DNA of 64,000 bases from Plasmodium coatneyi (taxonomy: Eukaryota > Apicomplexa > Aconoidasida > Haemosporida > Plasmodiidae): assembly GCF_001680005.1 (NCBI RefSeq), contig NC_033562.1, positions 558,001-622,000 of the forward strand, in the 5' to 3' direction. Numbering within the stretch: position 1 is the stretch's first letter; every line of letters begins with the position of its first letter. The notes under the pieces are model-generated. The model searched no databases. It had not been told where the DNA came from and saw only the letters and a list, made by a program, of their open reading frames with translations. Shown here piece after piece: positions 46,860-58,700 of the stretch. Made by a program: the position numbers and the translations under genes.

Positions 46860-47703
46860 GCAGCGGCGTTATAGTACTCCCCGCAACGAATCGAAAGGGA
46901 TGTAGCGCCTATTCGTTCCGCATTTTTCCTTGTCCTTGACAACCAGGTTACCCTGTACAGTACTAACCAATTGGGGGGGCATCCAAGGAGAGAAGTTTTT
47001 TCGGCACAAAATATGTTTATGATATGAGGGGTGATGCGCGTTGTGGTTGCCCTTTTGATGGGGGGCCAGCCCACTCAGCTATGTTGCTGCCGACCAAGTG
47101 TACAGCGAGCGTGCGGGGCACAGGTATGTACAAAGTGGATCCATTTTGGCGAAAGAAGTTTGTTTCGTGTGGAAATCCCTTTAACAAAATGTCAAAATTC
47201 ATTTTGAAATTTTTATGGAACTGAATAACACAGATGAAGAAGCGTGCCGCTGGACGCGCTAATTATTTTGTGACGCGTCCACAATTCCGTGTGCAGGCAG
47301 ATCGGGAGAAAACTCACCTATTAGCTTCACCCAACGGAAGTGGAAAAACGCATCCACCTCCGCATATTTGTGTACGTACGTGTATTCTTTTTTTTTCTTT
47401 TCTTTTTTAAGTCCTTTTTCGTGATATTGTGTCTATCTCCTCCACCTTGCGGTAACTTTTTCACTTCTTACACCGTTTTGATTTCCCTTTTGGCTACACC
47501 GTTATGAATCAAAACAAAAAATCTGCGTAAATTGTAAAGTGTGCAATTTATCGAATTAATTTTTTTTATATATACGAGCATTCCTGAAATGGTGTGTGCG
47601 TTTTTGCTGCTCTGCATACCCATTTGGGAATGCTTAAAAAAATGCATGAACTGTTCAGGTAAAAAAACCTCGAAAGTTTGCCGAAACGGCCGTTTGGCTA
47701 GCT

Positions 47704-47737
<34 letters not shown>

Positions 47738-47789
47738 GGCGTACCGAAGAAGCAGCCACAAGGCAGCCTCAACGTATCAGCTCTACCCT
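46860..47789. other. convergent intergenic region
   Basis: About 930 bases between the stop of the tetraspan gene and the stop of the eight-exon gene. A run of 31 A lies at 47705-47735 and a T/C-rich stretch at 47388-47407. No gene is recognised. Confidence 0.55.
47705..47735. repeat. 31-base poly-A tract
   Basis: An uninterrupted A-run 55 bases downstream of the stop codon of the eight-exon minus-strand gene. In that transcript it reads as poly-T within the 3' untranslated region. Confidence 0.85.
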
Positions 47790-49519
47790 TCACATATTGT
47801 CTCCTTCGAACACCAGGAAGTTCCCATTCCTGTTGTTTTGCCGCTCCAGGGCTGAACAAAAAGGGGGGTTAAAAATAAACAAAGAGAAAGTGCGGTGAAA
47901 TGCGATTTTATGTAAAACATTTTGTGTAAGGAAAGACTAAGCCGATACCTTCTCCACGTTCTTTCATTTTTTTCGCCCGAACTTCCTGCCTATTTTTAAG
48001 CTCCTCATATTTGTCCTTGTACAACTCAGTGTTTTCACTGTATATGGAATCGACACCTTATCAAGCAAAAAAAAGAAAAAATAAAATTATACATTTTCAG
48101 CATTCTATTTTGTGTTCCCCACTATGATGTAGTCATCTTTGACCAGCACAAGACCCATCAGCAGTGTGAACAGTTCAGGATGGTTTAATAGGCACCCCCT
48201 GTCAGATCTGCCCCCATTTGTGCTGACACGTGCTGCCTATTAAATGATGCAAACGAAATGCTCAGATACCAACTATTCCTCTAGGGTAATGCGACTTAAC
48301 CACTCGTGCGAGCTTTACATCCTTTTTTATATCTTCCGATAATTTTAAAGTCTGACGTGGAAAGCGAATGGCAAGACATACATTTACACATTTTACAACA
48401 CAGTGGGTGGTATTTTACGCATTTTTTTTTTTTTTTTTTCGAGGGTCCGTTTATTACTTCTAAGTATTTTTCCTGCATTTCTTCGTATTCTTTTCTTCTT
48501 TCATTTGGCCTCTTTTTTACGGGGGGGCGTGGAGAAAAAAAGGGACAAGTTAGACAGTGCCGCAAAACGATACATGGTGCCGCTTAACAATGCATTGGCA
48601 ATGAACAAACGAGCCTTACCATCAGTTTCTCCGTCGTGAGCCACTGCATGTAACCTTCCTTCAGTTGGTCTCGCTGAAACGGGTGAGGTGTTTCATTTGC
48701 TCGGGGGGTAGGTTAGCAGGAATGTTGCATAGCTGGGAGTGACTGCCCTGTGGGTGGCGTCCTTCCCTGTAGGGAGTTGCAGTTGCCCCATTTTGCATGC
48801 CCATGGATACCCCCGGACCCCGGGATGAAATGTTACCCGCTCTACTTTGGGCAAAGGGTTGGTGATCTTCACGGTGCCGAATTTCGCCTCTGCGCAGAGG
48901 GAAGTTGTGCATGGAAGTGGTGAACATGAATAAAACGACGTGACCGAAAGTTTACAAAAAAAAAAGGATCACAGGAGTGTCGCTTCGAAACGCACATCTG
49001 TTAGCAGGGGGGATACCATTTGGAACCAAGTCGGTGAAAGGTGGAGGTTCCTCGTTTTCATCCAGTCTCTGTTAAGAAGGGGTAGCGTCAGCACCATATG
49101 TAGGGATGACATGTGTGATGTGTCATACGCATGGACTGAGCAAATGCCGGTCTGCAATAAACTGGATGTTGCCTTAATTTTTTTAACCGCGTAGTCAGCT
49201 TTGTCCCTCTCCACAGATTTAAAAACGTGGTCCCCCCGTGTGCACCTGGATTGGCATTCTTCTTTTTTGCGGTTGTCTTTCAAGTCGGAATAGTATTCAT
49301 CGATTAGCGCGTCCTTTTTTGGGTGCGGCCAAAGAATGATCGTTTAGGCGAGAATGAGTCCAAAGGTGCGTTGCATGGCGCACTGGCTACATACACATTT
49401 GTGTTTACATACGTTTGTATATGTTTCTTTTTTTTTTTTTTTTCTCTCACAAATTTCTCATGCGCGGACAAATTGCCTGCCTTGGCAGAGTCAGAATTCT
49501 TTTTCCCCTTTGGCCCCAT
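47790..49519 (-). CDS. conserved-looking small protein of unknown function (8 exons)
   Basis: Exons by frame, splice site and phase are 49519-49451, 49313-49188, 48887-48837, 48673-48620, 48511-48458, 48351-48270, 48056-47949 and 47851-47790, total 201 residues. Every intron has GT...AG ends and all phases agree, which would be improbable by chance. The protein starts MGPKGKKNSDSAKAG, is highly charged and mostly helical, with runs such as RPNERRKEYEEMQEKYLE and YKDKYEELKNRQEVRAKKM suggesting coiled coil. A less charged central part reads AKFGTVKITNPLPKVER, and it ends FLVFEGDNM. No signal peptide or membrane segment. I do not recognise a family. The dense intron pattern resembles that of the neighbouring alpha-tubulin acetyltransferase; in Plasmodium such intron-rich small genes are often cytoskeletal or sexual-stage, but this is only a hint. 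Confidence 0.75.
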
Positions 49520-50074
49520 CTTACAGTCTTCACAAAGTTGGGCGCATTTATTTCGCTCGAGCACGGTGTGCACATATGTTGGGCCAACCTCGAAAAGCAC
49601 TGAGGTGTGGAAGTTACCTCTGCTCAGCGCGGGTTACATGTTTCTCCGGGTTCCACGTTCATGGGGAAACAGCACAAATGGCTAGCACAGAGAAGCACAT
49701 GAGAAAAGACGTTTTCAAAGGAGGGAAAAAAAAAGGAACGAAATGCACGAGATGCATTCCAGTCAAATGTAAAGAGGAGGAAACTTTAAATAACTGCTCT
49801 GGTTAGGCGACAGCTAAGAATGTAGACCGAGTGGATAACCAAAATGTGAGTTCAGGGTTCGCCCAAAAGGGATGTCTATATGTCTTGCGTTTTTTTTTTT
49901 TTTTTTTTTTTCTCACAAAGGAGAGTTCTAAATAAAGTCTTTTGATAGAGTGAACTGGTTCGAACGGGCTGCTCTACGCGATGAATCCAAGGGGCGGAAA
50001 GGCGAATTGCCCTTTTGTGCACTCCCTGCCCAGTGTCCAAAAGGGACAGTGCCCAATATTACCCGCACCGACGC
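49520..50074. other. short intergenic region between the two intron-rich genes
   Basis: These 555 bases hold the promoter of the eight-exon gene and the 3' flank of alpha-TAT. A run of T lies at about 49890-49910. No further exon with consistent splice sites was seen. Confidence 0.5.
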
Positions 50075-51083
50075 TCATTGCTCGAAGGGGGCTGTGTCCG
50101 GTTCGCCAAAGTACTCCGCAAAGATGACGAAATTGTTCGGCTTCGCGGAAAAAAAAAAAAAAAAAAAATATATATATATAGATATACGTATATGCAAATG
50201 GACCTACATATGCGTGCACAAAACGGGCCGTCCATTGGAACCTGCTTGATCAGCGCGCACGGGGAGAAGTGCTTCTTCAAGAAGCTCCGCAGTTTGTAGG
50301 ATGGGTTATCATAGCTGCGTTCGCGAGGGGAGAAAAAAAAAAAAAAAAAAAAAAAACACTTATGTTCATGCGTCGATATATATAGGCACATGTGGAGAAA
50401 ATTCAAAGGACCTACGGAATACACTGGCCGAATTGAAAAGGAAAGACGGCAAAGTTTCATTCGGGTGGGCCAACTCAGAGGAAACCACCCTCGTTCATGC
50501 TTACCATAATCTGGATGGGGAGATCGCCTTGTCTTTCAGCATGAAGTTAAATAGTTCCTACAAAATGGCAAGTAGCACAAAAGGGGGGATCACCAAATGG
50601 ACAAACATCTGCACGCCTCTTCCCCCGTAGGTGCACATAGGGAGGAAGCAGTTGTCCCATTTATGCATTCGCCTTTATTAACACATCAACCGTTATTAAC
50701 ACATTCACTTGTTCTTTTTTTTCCCCCGGAGTGAGGGTCATACTAACAAGCCCAAGGCCCCTCTTCCGGAAGTTCCTCTGTATGTAAAAATCTGCAAAAG
50801 GGAGGGCATAGCACAGATAGCCAAGCAGATGTGTAGGTAAGTTTGAAATTACGCCCTTGCGATCACTAAAACCGAGGGGGTGTCACCAACAAAGGTGTGT
50901 TCACTCAACTCGCCACTGTGAACTGTCCTTTATTTTGTTACCTAATAAACAAGCACAGCTTCCGCAGTGTAAGTCTTTCCCGTTATATAAGTACAGCTTT
51001 TTTGTACCAATCTGTGAAGAAACAGAGGGGAAATGAGAAAGGGGGGCACCTATCATTGAACTGGTGTAGCGGTGAAATCGAGG

Positions 51084-51114
<31 letters not shown>

Positions 51115-52529
51115 TCCACTGTAAATTGGCTAGCAACAACTATTCCCCCAAAATTTTAATTATTAAAAAGAGAAAAATTTAAGAAACAGAAATAACGGAA
51201 GAAATGTACTACCCATTAAAAAACAACATAAAAAAGAAAATACGGAAATGTAATTTTCCTCAATTTCAACAGCGCAGTTTTGTTGAGGCGTTTTTCCCAC
51301 TTGGCAAGTTTGCCGCAATTCTGTACATTCTCATGTTGTTTTAAAAATGTATGAACAGTCAGGCGATTTACATTAAAAAAAAAAAAATCATTAAAGCATT
51401 TCTTTCCAAACCTTTAACATCCCAATTAGATCACCTTGCTGTGTTAAGCACTGACGGGGGAAAAAACGAGTAAGCCATGTTGGGTAGGACAGAGTCCCTT
51501 GAGTAATCTTCCTCCTGTTAAGGTTCACTAAATTGGAGGTACGAAACGCACACTCAAAAGATACACATATAGTTGCAGTTACGTATAGGGTGTTGTCCTT
51601 TTCCGCGACGTTGTCTAAAGTTGTCAAAATTCCCGACAGGTGCTGCTCCTTAAAAAGGGATGCACAAAAATAAGGGGAACATGAACTTTCGGGGATGACC
51701 TCTCCCCCGGCGCGGCTCGCACTGCTTTGCGAAGTTTCTGGAGAAGTCCCTTTTTCGCGGTTGCTGCTCCCTACCGCGCTAGACAGGAGGCCCATTTCGT
51801 CTACATCCCTTTGGAGCTTCCGAACTGGGAAAAAAAAAAAAAAAATAAAGCAAAATGAATAATGCAAATAGAGGAAAGTAAAAAAAAAAAGCTGCACAAA
51901 AGAATGGTATCTCGCGAGAGACACTTTTCGTGCTGTACAAGAATGGAGGTCGGAGTTCCTCAGGAGAAGCAAGTCAACCCTTGAGTGTTTCTTTATCTCC
52001 AGGTTGTGCATTTTTTCGGAGGTAATATTCATTTCTGTTGTTCTCTGGTTAGTTAAGGAGGTGGAACAGATTTGCGCTTTGCGTTTGAAAAAATAAAAAA
52101 GAGAACGTGCAAAGATAGAGGGGAAAAAAAAACCACTAGCAACGCGCAAAAGGGGAAAAAGAATAGCACCATCAGTTATGCTAGTCCCATGCAACCATTT
52201 GATCATTTTTGTTCTCTTCTTTTTCCGTTTCGCAAAAATGCAGACGTGACAAGGGGGAGCGGTTACCAACAATACACGATTCCCATTCCGCGAAAAATTT
52301 ACACACACGTGGATATGTGCACAAATAATTAACACGGTCCACAAAACATGTTTGGGTAGACAATCCAGATCGGGGAAGGGGATATCAACGCAGACGTATA
52401 AAGGTGTAACCTCACTGTTGTGTCATCACCAACTCAATCCTTTTCTATGATAAGCACCTTGAAGTTCGTGCACTTATCTTTTAAGCTCACGTTGGTTCTG
52501 TGGCAAATAGGGGGGAAAGCGCTGTTCAT
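50075..52529 (-). CDS. alpha-tubulin N-acetyltransferase (alpha-TAT/MEC-17 type, 9 exons)
   Basis: Proposed exons: 52529-52458, 52044-51939, 51824-51583, 51450-51412, 51011-50942, 50791-50748, 50557-50505, 50314-50242 and 50140-50075, in-phase, 254 residues. The enzyme acetylates Lys40 of alpha-tubulin in stable microtubules. The fold is read across exon joins: LSGILTT matches the family's LSAPITS; DLIGMLK then IGTKKLYLY matches IIGFIKVGYKKLFVL; CLLDFYIQR matches CILDFYIHES; RGLGLELFNFML matches the acetyl-CoA loop; CYDNPSYKLRSFLKKHF matches AIDRPSQKLLKFLNKHY; PNNFVIF matches VNNFVIF. The two key residues of human ATAT1, C120 and D157, are kept (about C174 and D211). Exons 4-9 are secure; exons 1-2 and their donors (GTGCTT, GTACAG) are uncertain. 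The long C-terminal tail of animal enzymes is absent. Confidence 0.82.
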
Positions 52530-52800
52530 CGTTATGCCCACTCCACACTCCTATCCCGGCAGGGGGAGAGAAGTGACAGCATTGTGATGCCAACGTGTGC
52601 ACAAAAAATGAACGCAACAAGGTTAATGTCAAACGGGGGTTCTTTATCGGTAAAAGGGGGGAGAAATTAAACAGTTTTCCTCCCGCAATGTAGGGTTATA
52701 CTTTGTTCAAAAAAAAAAAAAAAAAAACGAAAAAGAAGAAAAAACAAAGGGTAAGCCCCTGGATATGTGATCACAATTGGGTGATCGCCCCGACCCGCCG

Positions 52801-54669
52801 CTAGAGCAGCCCCTGGCGCTTCAAATCATCGTAGGCCTTCATGTTCATAACGTTTCCCTTGGAGTCTTCACACTCGACCTCCTGATCAGGCTTGAAGATG
52901 TGCATCTGTGTCTGCTTCTTGAGTCGCTCGTACAAGTTGAGTGCGTCATCTATTTTGGTGATCTCCTTAAAGTGCAGCGTGTTCGGAATGTTCAGGCACT
53001 TCATTCCGAAGGAGTGCCTCCATTCGTAAAAGTGTTTCTCAAATTGGGCTCTGCCAAAGTAGGAGTAGTTCCCGCAAATTTCGCACGTGTATTCCTTAGA
53101 CAAACCGTGCAATTTATACAACCAGTAAGGTATGGGCTTATTATCATGTCCTAGGGGTAAATTCAACGGGTTATAAATCGGTTTCTCATCCTCCTCTTGG
53201 TCTTCATCATCCGCTTCTTCCCCTCCATCTGCTCCTTTTCCTTTTTTTTTTTTTTTCCCATCCCCTTCACCGTTTACACTATCCCCGTCTGATGCATCCG
53301 TAGAGGAGTCATCATCAGAGGAGGGTCCAAAGGTATGCGAATTATACAAATGGGGAAATTCATTTCGTAGGTTATATTCTTCAGTACCATACAAGTCATT
53401 ACGATCCCGTAAACTTAACAAGTGGCCATTCCTTTTTTCTGCTTTTTTTTTCTTCTGTAATTCATCCACACTGATTGCTTGCTTCCTCTGTATCTTTTGA
53501 ATAGTCTTTTGGAAAATTTTATTTAACACATTTTTATATAACTCGATGAGGTATTCACATTTGGCTAGTTCCTTGTCCTCCTGTTCGATCTGTCTTTTTA
53601 AGTCTTCCATCTCCTCCACGGTAAGTTTCTTCTGCATGTATTTTTTCAAATCCTCCTCATAGTGTTTGCTATTTTTGTACGAATTAAATGTCCCTTCCGA
53701 TGCGTATAGCTTATCATTGACGTTACAGTAGAGGTCCAGTTCGTAGGTATACTTTTCCCACTGCTTAATTTCCTTCTCTTTGAATTTGTTTTCAAAGCTC
53801 TGCTCATATTGTGTGTACATTTTTTGGCAGTCCACCAAAACATTAACTTTAGAAAAAAAATTCACCAAATAGGCTAGCACATTCTGGAGGTACTTTTTAT
53901 ATTCTTCATTTTTGTACTTGCAATACCTTGGGATGTAATAGAAGCGCGTGAAATTGTGAAGGTACGTTACTAAGTCCATTTCTTTGAATTCTCCTTCGTT
54001 CAGTTTTCCCCCTTTGGAGGAGTTTTTTCCTCCCTTTTCCTTCTCTGTACTGTTTCTCTTCTTTTGGCTAGCCAACTCCTTCTTTCGATACACACTAACC
54101 CTAAAATTTTTAATCTTTTTCATATTTACAAAATCGCTGTAAAATTTGTGCATGTCTACATACTTGCCTTTTTTCTCCACCGGGGAGAAACTCTCCTTCA
54201 GTTTATTACTCTTCAGTGCTTCATACTTATACGCCTTGTGGCTTCTAATTTCTATTTTTTTTATGTTGGTTTTTTTGTGATAATCCCTGATATACTTAAC
54301 CCGTTCGTAGTAGTTCTTCCACAGGTCGTTGCCTTCTTCGTAATATACCTCTTCGTCCTTTTCATTTGCGTCATTTTCATTTTGGTCGTTTTCATTTTCG
54401 CCTTTTCCTGTTTGTCCCCTTCCATTTGTCTTACCCGAAATGAACTGCATTTCCTCTTTTTTCAAATTGTCCTCATCCTTATAATACTGCAAAAGCAGCT
54501 TCGCCTTTGTTTGTATCTTTTCCACCAGGTAACTAATAGCGTAGTCGTAACGAATGCTCCACTCCTTTTTCTTGCGAACCTTCTCCTCGATCAGGTCGGC
54601 AATTGCCTTCTCCATCATCTCGATCTCCTCGTGCATGTACCGGATCTGCTCTATCAGGAACTGCGCCAT
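52801..54669 (-). CDS. SF3A3: splicing factor 3A subunit 3 (SF3A3/Prp9)
   Basis: The single exon encodes 622 residues from the ATG at 54669; the ORF's upstream extension opens at TTG only, and the family begins at this kind of N terminus (M..fLiEQiRYMHEE). SF3A3 belongs to the SF3a complex of the U2 snRNP and is needed for branch-site recognition. Residues 1-60 form the family's N-terminal helix; a charged, lysine-rich middle follows, with an acidic/serine insert at about 445-515. The C-terminal matrin-type zinc finger is complete: CEICGNYSYFGRAQFEKHFYEWRH gives the C2H2 ligands. The characteristic end NIPNTLHFKEITKIDDAL leads to GNVMNMKAYDDLKRQGLL, the typical SF3A3 C terminus. Usual eukaryotic length is about 500, so it carries Plasmodium expansions. 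Confidence 0.95.
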   Translation of the reverse strand: MAQFLIEQIRYMHEEIEMMEKAIADLIEEKVRKKKEWSIRYDYAISYLVEKIQTKAKLLLQYYKDEDNLKKEEMQFISGKTNGRGQTGKGENENDQNENDANEKDEEVYYEEGNDLWKNYYERVKYIRDYHKKTNIKKIEIRSHKAYKYEALKSNKLKESFSPVEKKGKYVDMHKFYSDFVNMKKIKNFRVSVYRKKELASQKKRNSTEKEKGGKNSSKGGKLNEGEFKEMDLVTYLHNFTRFYYIPRYCKYKNEEYKKYLQNVLAYLVNFFSKVNVLVDCQKMYTQYEQSFENKFKEKEIKQWEKYTYELDLYCNVNDKLYASEGTFNSYKNSKHYEEDLKKYMQKKLTVEEMEDLKRQIEQEDKELAKCEYLIELYKNVLNKIFQKTIQKIQRKQAISVDELQKKKKAEKRNGHLLSLRDRNDLYGTEEYNLRNEFPHLYNSHTFGPSSDDDSSTDASDGDSVNGEGDGKKKKKGKGADGGEEADDEDQEEDEKPIYNPLNLPLGHDNKPIPYWLYKLHGLSKEYTCEICGNYSYFGRAQFEKHFYEWRHSFGMKCLNIPNTLHFKEITKIDDALNLYERLKKQTQMHIFKPDQEVECEDSKGNVMNMKAYDDLKRQGLL

Positions 54670-55776
54670 GGTGAAGTCGTTAAGAAGGGCAGAACTAGAA
54701 AATGGTGGCAATGACCTAACAACCGCAACGCAGCTGTGGATCGGGGACGATACGCCAGAATTACAAGTCGTCCTGGGACGATAAAGCCTTCCGTGAATTA
54801 CTCACATTGACTGGGCGCGGTAGAAGGGTGTTTTGCATGCCTCTCCTCAGACTCCTTCAAAATCCTCCTTTGCTTGAGAAGCAGGTTCAGAACGAATAGA
54901 AGAATGGTCCAAGAAGGACGCCCTCACCCTAGACCCTCTCCAGCAATACGCCACTTTGATAAACACAAACGTGAACGTACACGCTTTAATTGGATATGAA
55001 GGGGGAGCCCTTGTCCTGTTCCAATTTGTGTTCTGTCAAAGGAAGGATCCCCCTCTCTCAATCGACTGTCATGCACCCAAACTATACCCAGTCAGCTGTT
55101 CTGAGATTTCACCTCTTTGCTTTTTTTTCCAATTTGCGCGCTTCTCCTGAGTATAACCTTTTCACTGATCCTCAGCGATAGAGCTACCCCTGGGGGCTCC
55201 AAGTTGAAAAAAAAGAGGCAACAAAATGACCAAAAAAAAGGCAAAAAAAATTACCAAAAAAAGGAAAAAAAAAAAAATACAATCCCGGCTTGGCAATGTC
55301 GCGAAAAACGTTTTACCACGTGACACCGTCAGCCCTAACGGAAAAACGGGAGGTACCATTCACATTCACGTATGCGTAATAATCATATTTTTTTTGGAAA
55401 TAAAAAATTCCTTATCGGGATTATTTAATTATTTTATTTGATTGATTTTTTTTTTTTTTCTCCTCTTGGAGAAGGTATGGTTGATGTGACCCTGATGGGG
55501 GTTCCACAAAAAAGGTAATAACCTCACGGCGTGATCGACCAACCGGGGGGGAAGAAGGTAGGCCCTGCGAATTGAGTGACCCAACTGACATCGCCACGCT
55601 ACATGTACAAACACCCCCACGGTGTACCACTCAGCGTATTCTTCCTTCGCATTCTCCACATTTCCGCGGTGGAGTGAAAAGGGGCAAAAAAAAGAATCGA
55701 AAAATAAGTGCAAAAACAATAACAACAGTAATAGGAACAGACAGACTGACCATGTGACCACCCCAGTTTGGACCAC
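54670..55776. other. intergenic region upstream of SF3A3
   Basis: About 1.1 kb holding the SF3A3 promoter and leader and the 3' flank of the long unknown gene to the right. A- and T-rich stretches lie at 55207-55280 and 55389-55460. No gene is supported. Confidence 0.5.
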
Positions 55777-58700
55777 CTACACGACCAAGTGCTCGCTCAT
55801 CTTCTTCTTTATCCTGTCCAGCTGGCTGAAGGACTTATTCAGATTTTTATTTATTATGTCAAGGATGTAGGCATCCTTCGAGGTGGGGGCACGTCGTTTC
55901 TCTCCCCCCAGAACAGTCTTCGGATGGCTCTCCCCTCCACCACCCGCCTTCACCCCGTGGAGATACACACTGGAGCTTATCTTACTATTGTGCAGATTTT
56001 TGAGGAGCGCCTTTTTTTCTACACCGTTCAGATCAAAGCTACTTTTTCGCGTTACGTTATTCTCGATTATTTCTTTTATGGACTTAATAGCATTATCCTC
56101 CCGGCGACTCTTCTTCTGGGTAAGCACCCCTTCATTGTAAATAACACCATTTATGTTTCCCCCTCGTGATTGCACCCTACTACTTGAACCGGTAACCGTA
56201 CAGATTTTTCTCCCCTGACTCTGCCGATCCGTCTTCACTGGAATATAATCCTCATACGTCGATATAACCTTTTCAATGTACCTTTTTTTATAATCTACGT
56301 TATCCATGTGGTTAGTTTTGTTTGCTCCTCCAAGTGTAACTACCGTGTCTGTTGCTTTTCTTCCAACATGCACTTGGTCGGCACTTCTACCCACGGGTGT
56401 AGAACTCCTTCCCGTAATAACCCCCAACATATCACCTCTCAAAGTTGTTACAGATGCGTTTTCACCTTCCCTGACATGCGTTACCTTCGACTCACCAGAC
56501 TTGTTCTCACTCGAACTGCTATTCTTCCCCTCGGTTATGTTTGCCTTTCCTTTCCCTTTTGCACTTCTCAGGTTCACCTCATAATTGGGTAAGGTCTGCC
56601 CCTTCTTCCTTGACCCCATCTTCGCATTATTAAAATATTCCTTCTTTAACACCTCGCTCGTGTCGTAGTTGTTTTTTGTCCTTCTGAGGAGACTCCCTTT
56701 AGGGTTATTTATAAAATGGTTACCACCCCCTTGGGGGGTATCTCCTGAACCCTTTTTATTCCTACAATTGGTAGTGGATACCCCCCGTTCACATTTTTGA
56801 CTCTGCAAATGGGGACGCGTTTCCGATGGGTTGCATTCCCCGTTGGGGGACTTCTCAGCGTTCTTCACCTCAGTGTGGTGACCCCCCGTGTGGACACTTC
56901 CTTTCATTGTTGCTCCGTCTTTATTGCACTTCTCCTTTTGACTGCTCCTCGCAGTGGTATTCTTCTTTTTCAACGCAATAGGAGGTGGTCTTTGCATTAT
57001 TTCATGATTACTCGACTGTGCAGAGCTAGACGGACCGTTCATCCCCACATGGTCATTCCTACTGCCCTGCGTAGCTTGCCCCCCAACAGTTCGACGTTTC
57101 CACGCGGTCCACTTAGTACTTGCATGCAGATATGTCTCTTTCGAGCTTTTTATAAGACTTCCCGTGGTGACATCACCATGTTCCTTCCTCTTCGACGTAT
57201 GCGCAAGGAGGGCCGCACCGATCGGGTTCGAGTAGAGCTTCAACAGATGGCGTCGATCATTTGGACCGATTAGATCACTTCTTTCCATTTGATCTGTTCG
57301 CTCTGTTTGGTCGTCTCCTCCTCGTGAGGTCACTTGCCCACCACGTGACTTCCCCCTTTCGAGGTGACACGAATGGGAACAAAGGTGCTCCCTGGAGCGA
57401 CCGCTTCGACTGGTTCTGAGCTCCCCCCCATTGCCAAAACGAAACGCACTGAATGAGCTCAATTGGGGGGACGACTTACTGTACCTGTTTCTTCCTTGAA
57501 GGTTTTGCAGGAGTAGACCTCCCTTTTTCGCCCAATCCGACTTACGATGTAGAAGGTCAGTCTGCTTGTTTGTACCACTGCCATCCACTGTATCCGTGGC
57601 GAAGTTTCTTTTCGAAAAGGACTGTTCTAATTTTCCACCTACATGGTAACTCCCACTTTGACTATCCTGCCTGGTCACGTCTGGACAAACGGACAGACAT
57701 CCCTGCTCGTCTTTCTTCACTGTGCTGACCGAGGTGGACAGATTCCCAACGGGTCGCCTACTAATTATGCTGCCAAAAATATCATTTTTTTTCTCCAGAA
57801 AATTTATTGCACCTAACCGATCTAGCTCAACGAGAGCATCCAGCTCCCCCATCCCATCCGAATGGATACCCACCATGGAGGAGTCCCTCTTACCTCCCCC
57901 CTTCCCTAAATTGCTCATTCTTTCCCTATTGTATAATATGTTAACGGTCTTATTTCTGTGCTTCAATTTTTGTATCTCCTGGTGGTTCCTCATCAGTGTG
58001 TCGATAAAAAAACCGTTGCAGTTTTTTATGTACTCTTTCAACCTCTTGTTCTCCTCATAAACCTTGTATGCCTTATTGCTGTTGCTGAGTTCTACGAAGT
58101 CGAGGTAGTCATTGAACCCAGTGGTATACTTACGTAGGATATGTTCCAGCGTTTCTATCTTTTTGCTTTTCTCATTCTTTTTATGTAGCCAGTTTAACAG
58201 ATTGACCAGGTGAGGTTTTAACCTCTGTGATGTTTCGCACGAGTCGGGTAGACATGCCTCCGCAATTCGATGGATAGAGCGTTTCACCACCTCTTCCTCT
58301 TCGTAACATCCCCCGTTCATGATTTTACTGACCTCTCTGTGTGGACTTCCTTCCCTACTAGCAACGCTACACACTGCGTAGGGACACTTTCCACCTTGGG
58401 GGAAAGAACCCTGAATGGTTGCCTCACCTGGGGAGTTACAAAAAGGGGGTCTTCCACAAGTACATCTACTTTTCGCATCGCTCCTACAGTAACTCCTATC
58501 ACTATGATTTCCGTTATTTTCTGACAAGCCCAGCAGCGAAATGGTAATTTCGTCGTAAATATACTGAGAACAATTTTTGAGATAATTCTTTAAACATTCC
58601 TCCATGCCCTTTTTCGTTTCCAACTGGTTGGACACGCTCCCCTTTTGCACCATTTCCAGTGCGCTCTTAAAATCGCTGTGTCTGTCGAAGAAGTCACCCT

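Noticed and set aside
51583..52344. 317-codon single-exon gene on the minus strand
   Set aside because: Only its middle and end are coding; these are exons 2-4 of alpha-TAT, and the rest is intron translated through.
54064..54714. 216-codon plus-strand frame opposite SF3A3
   Set aside because: Antisense shadow of a strongly coding, recognised gene; hydrophobic because it mirrors Lys/Glu codons.
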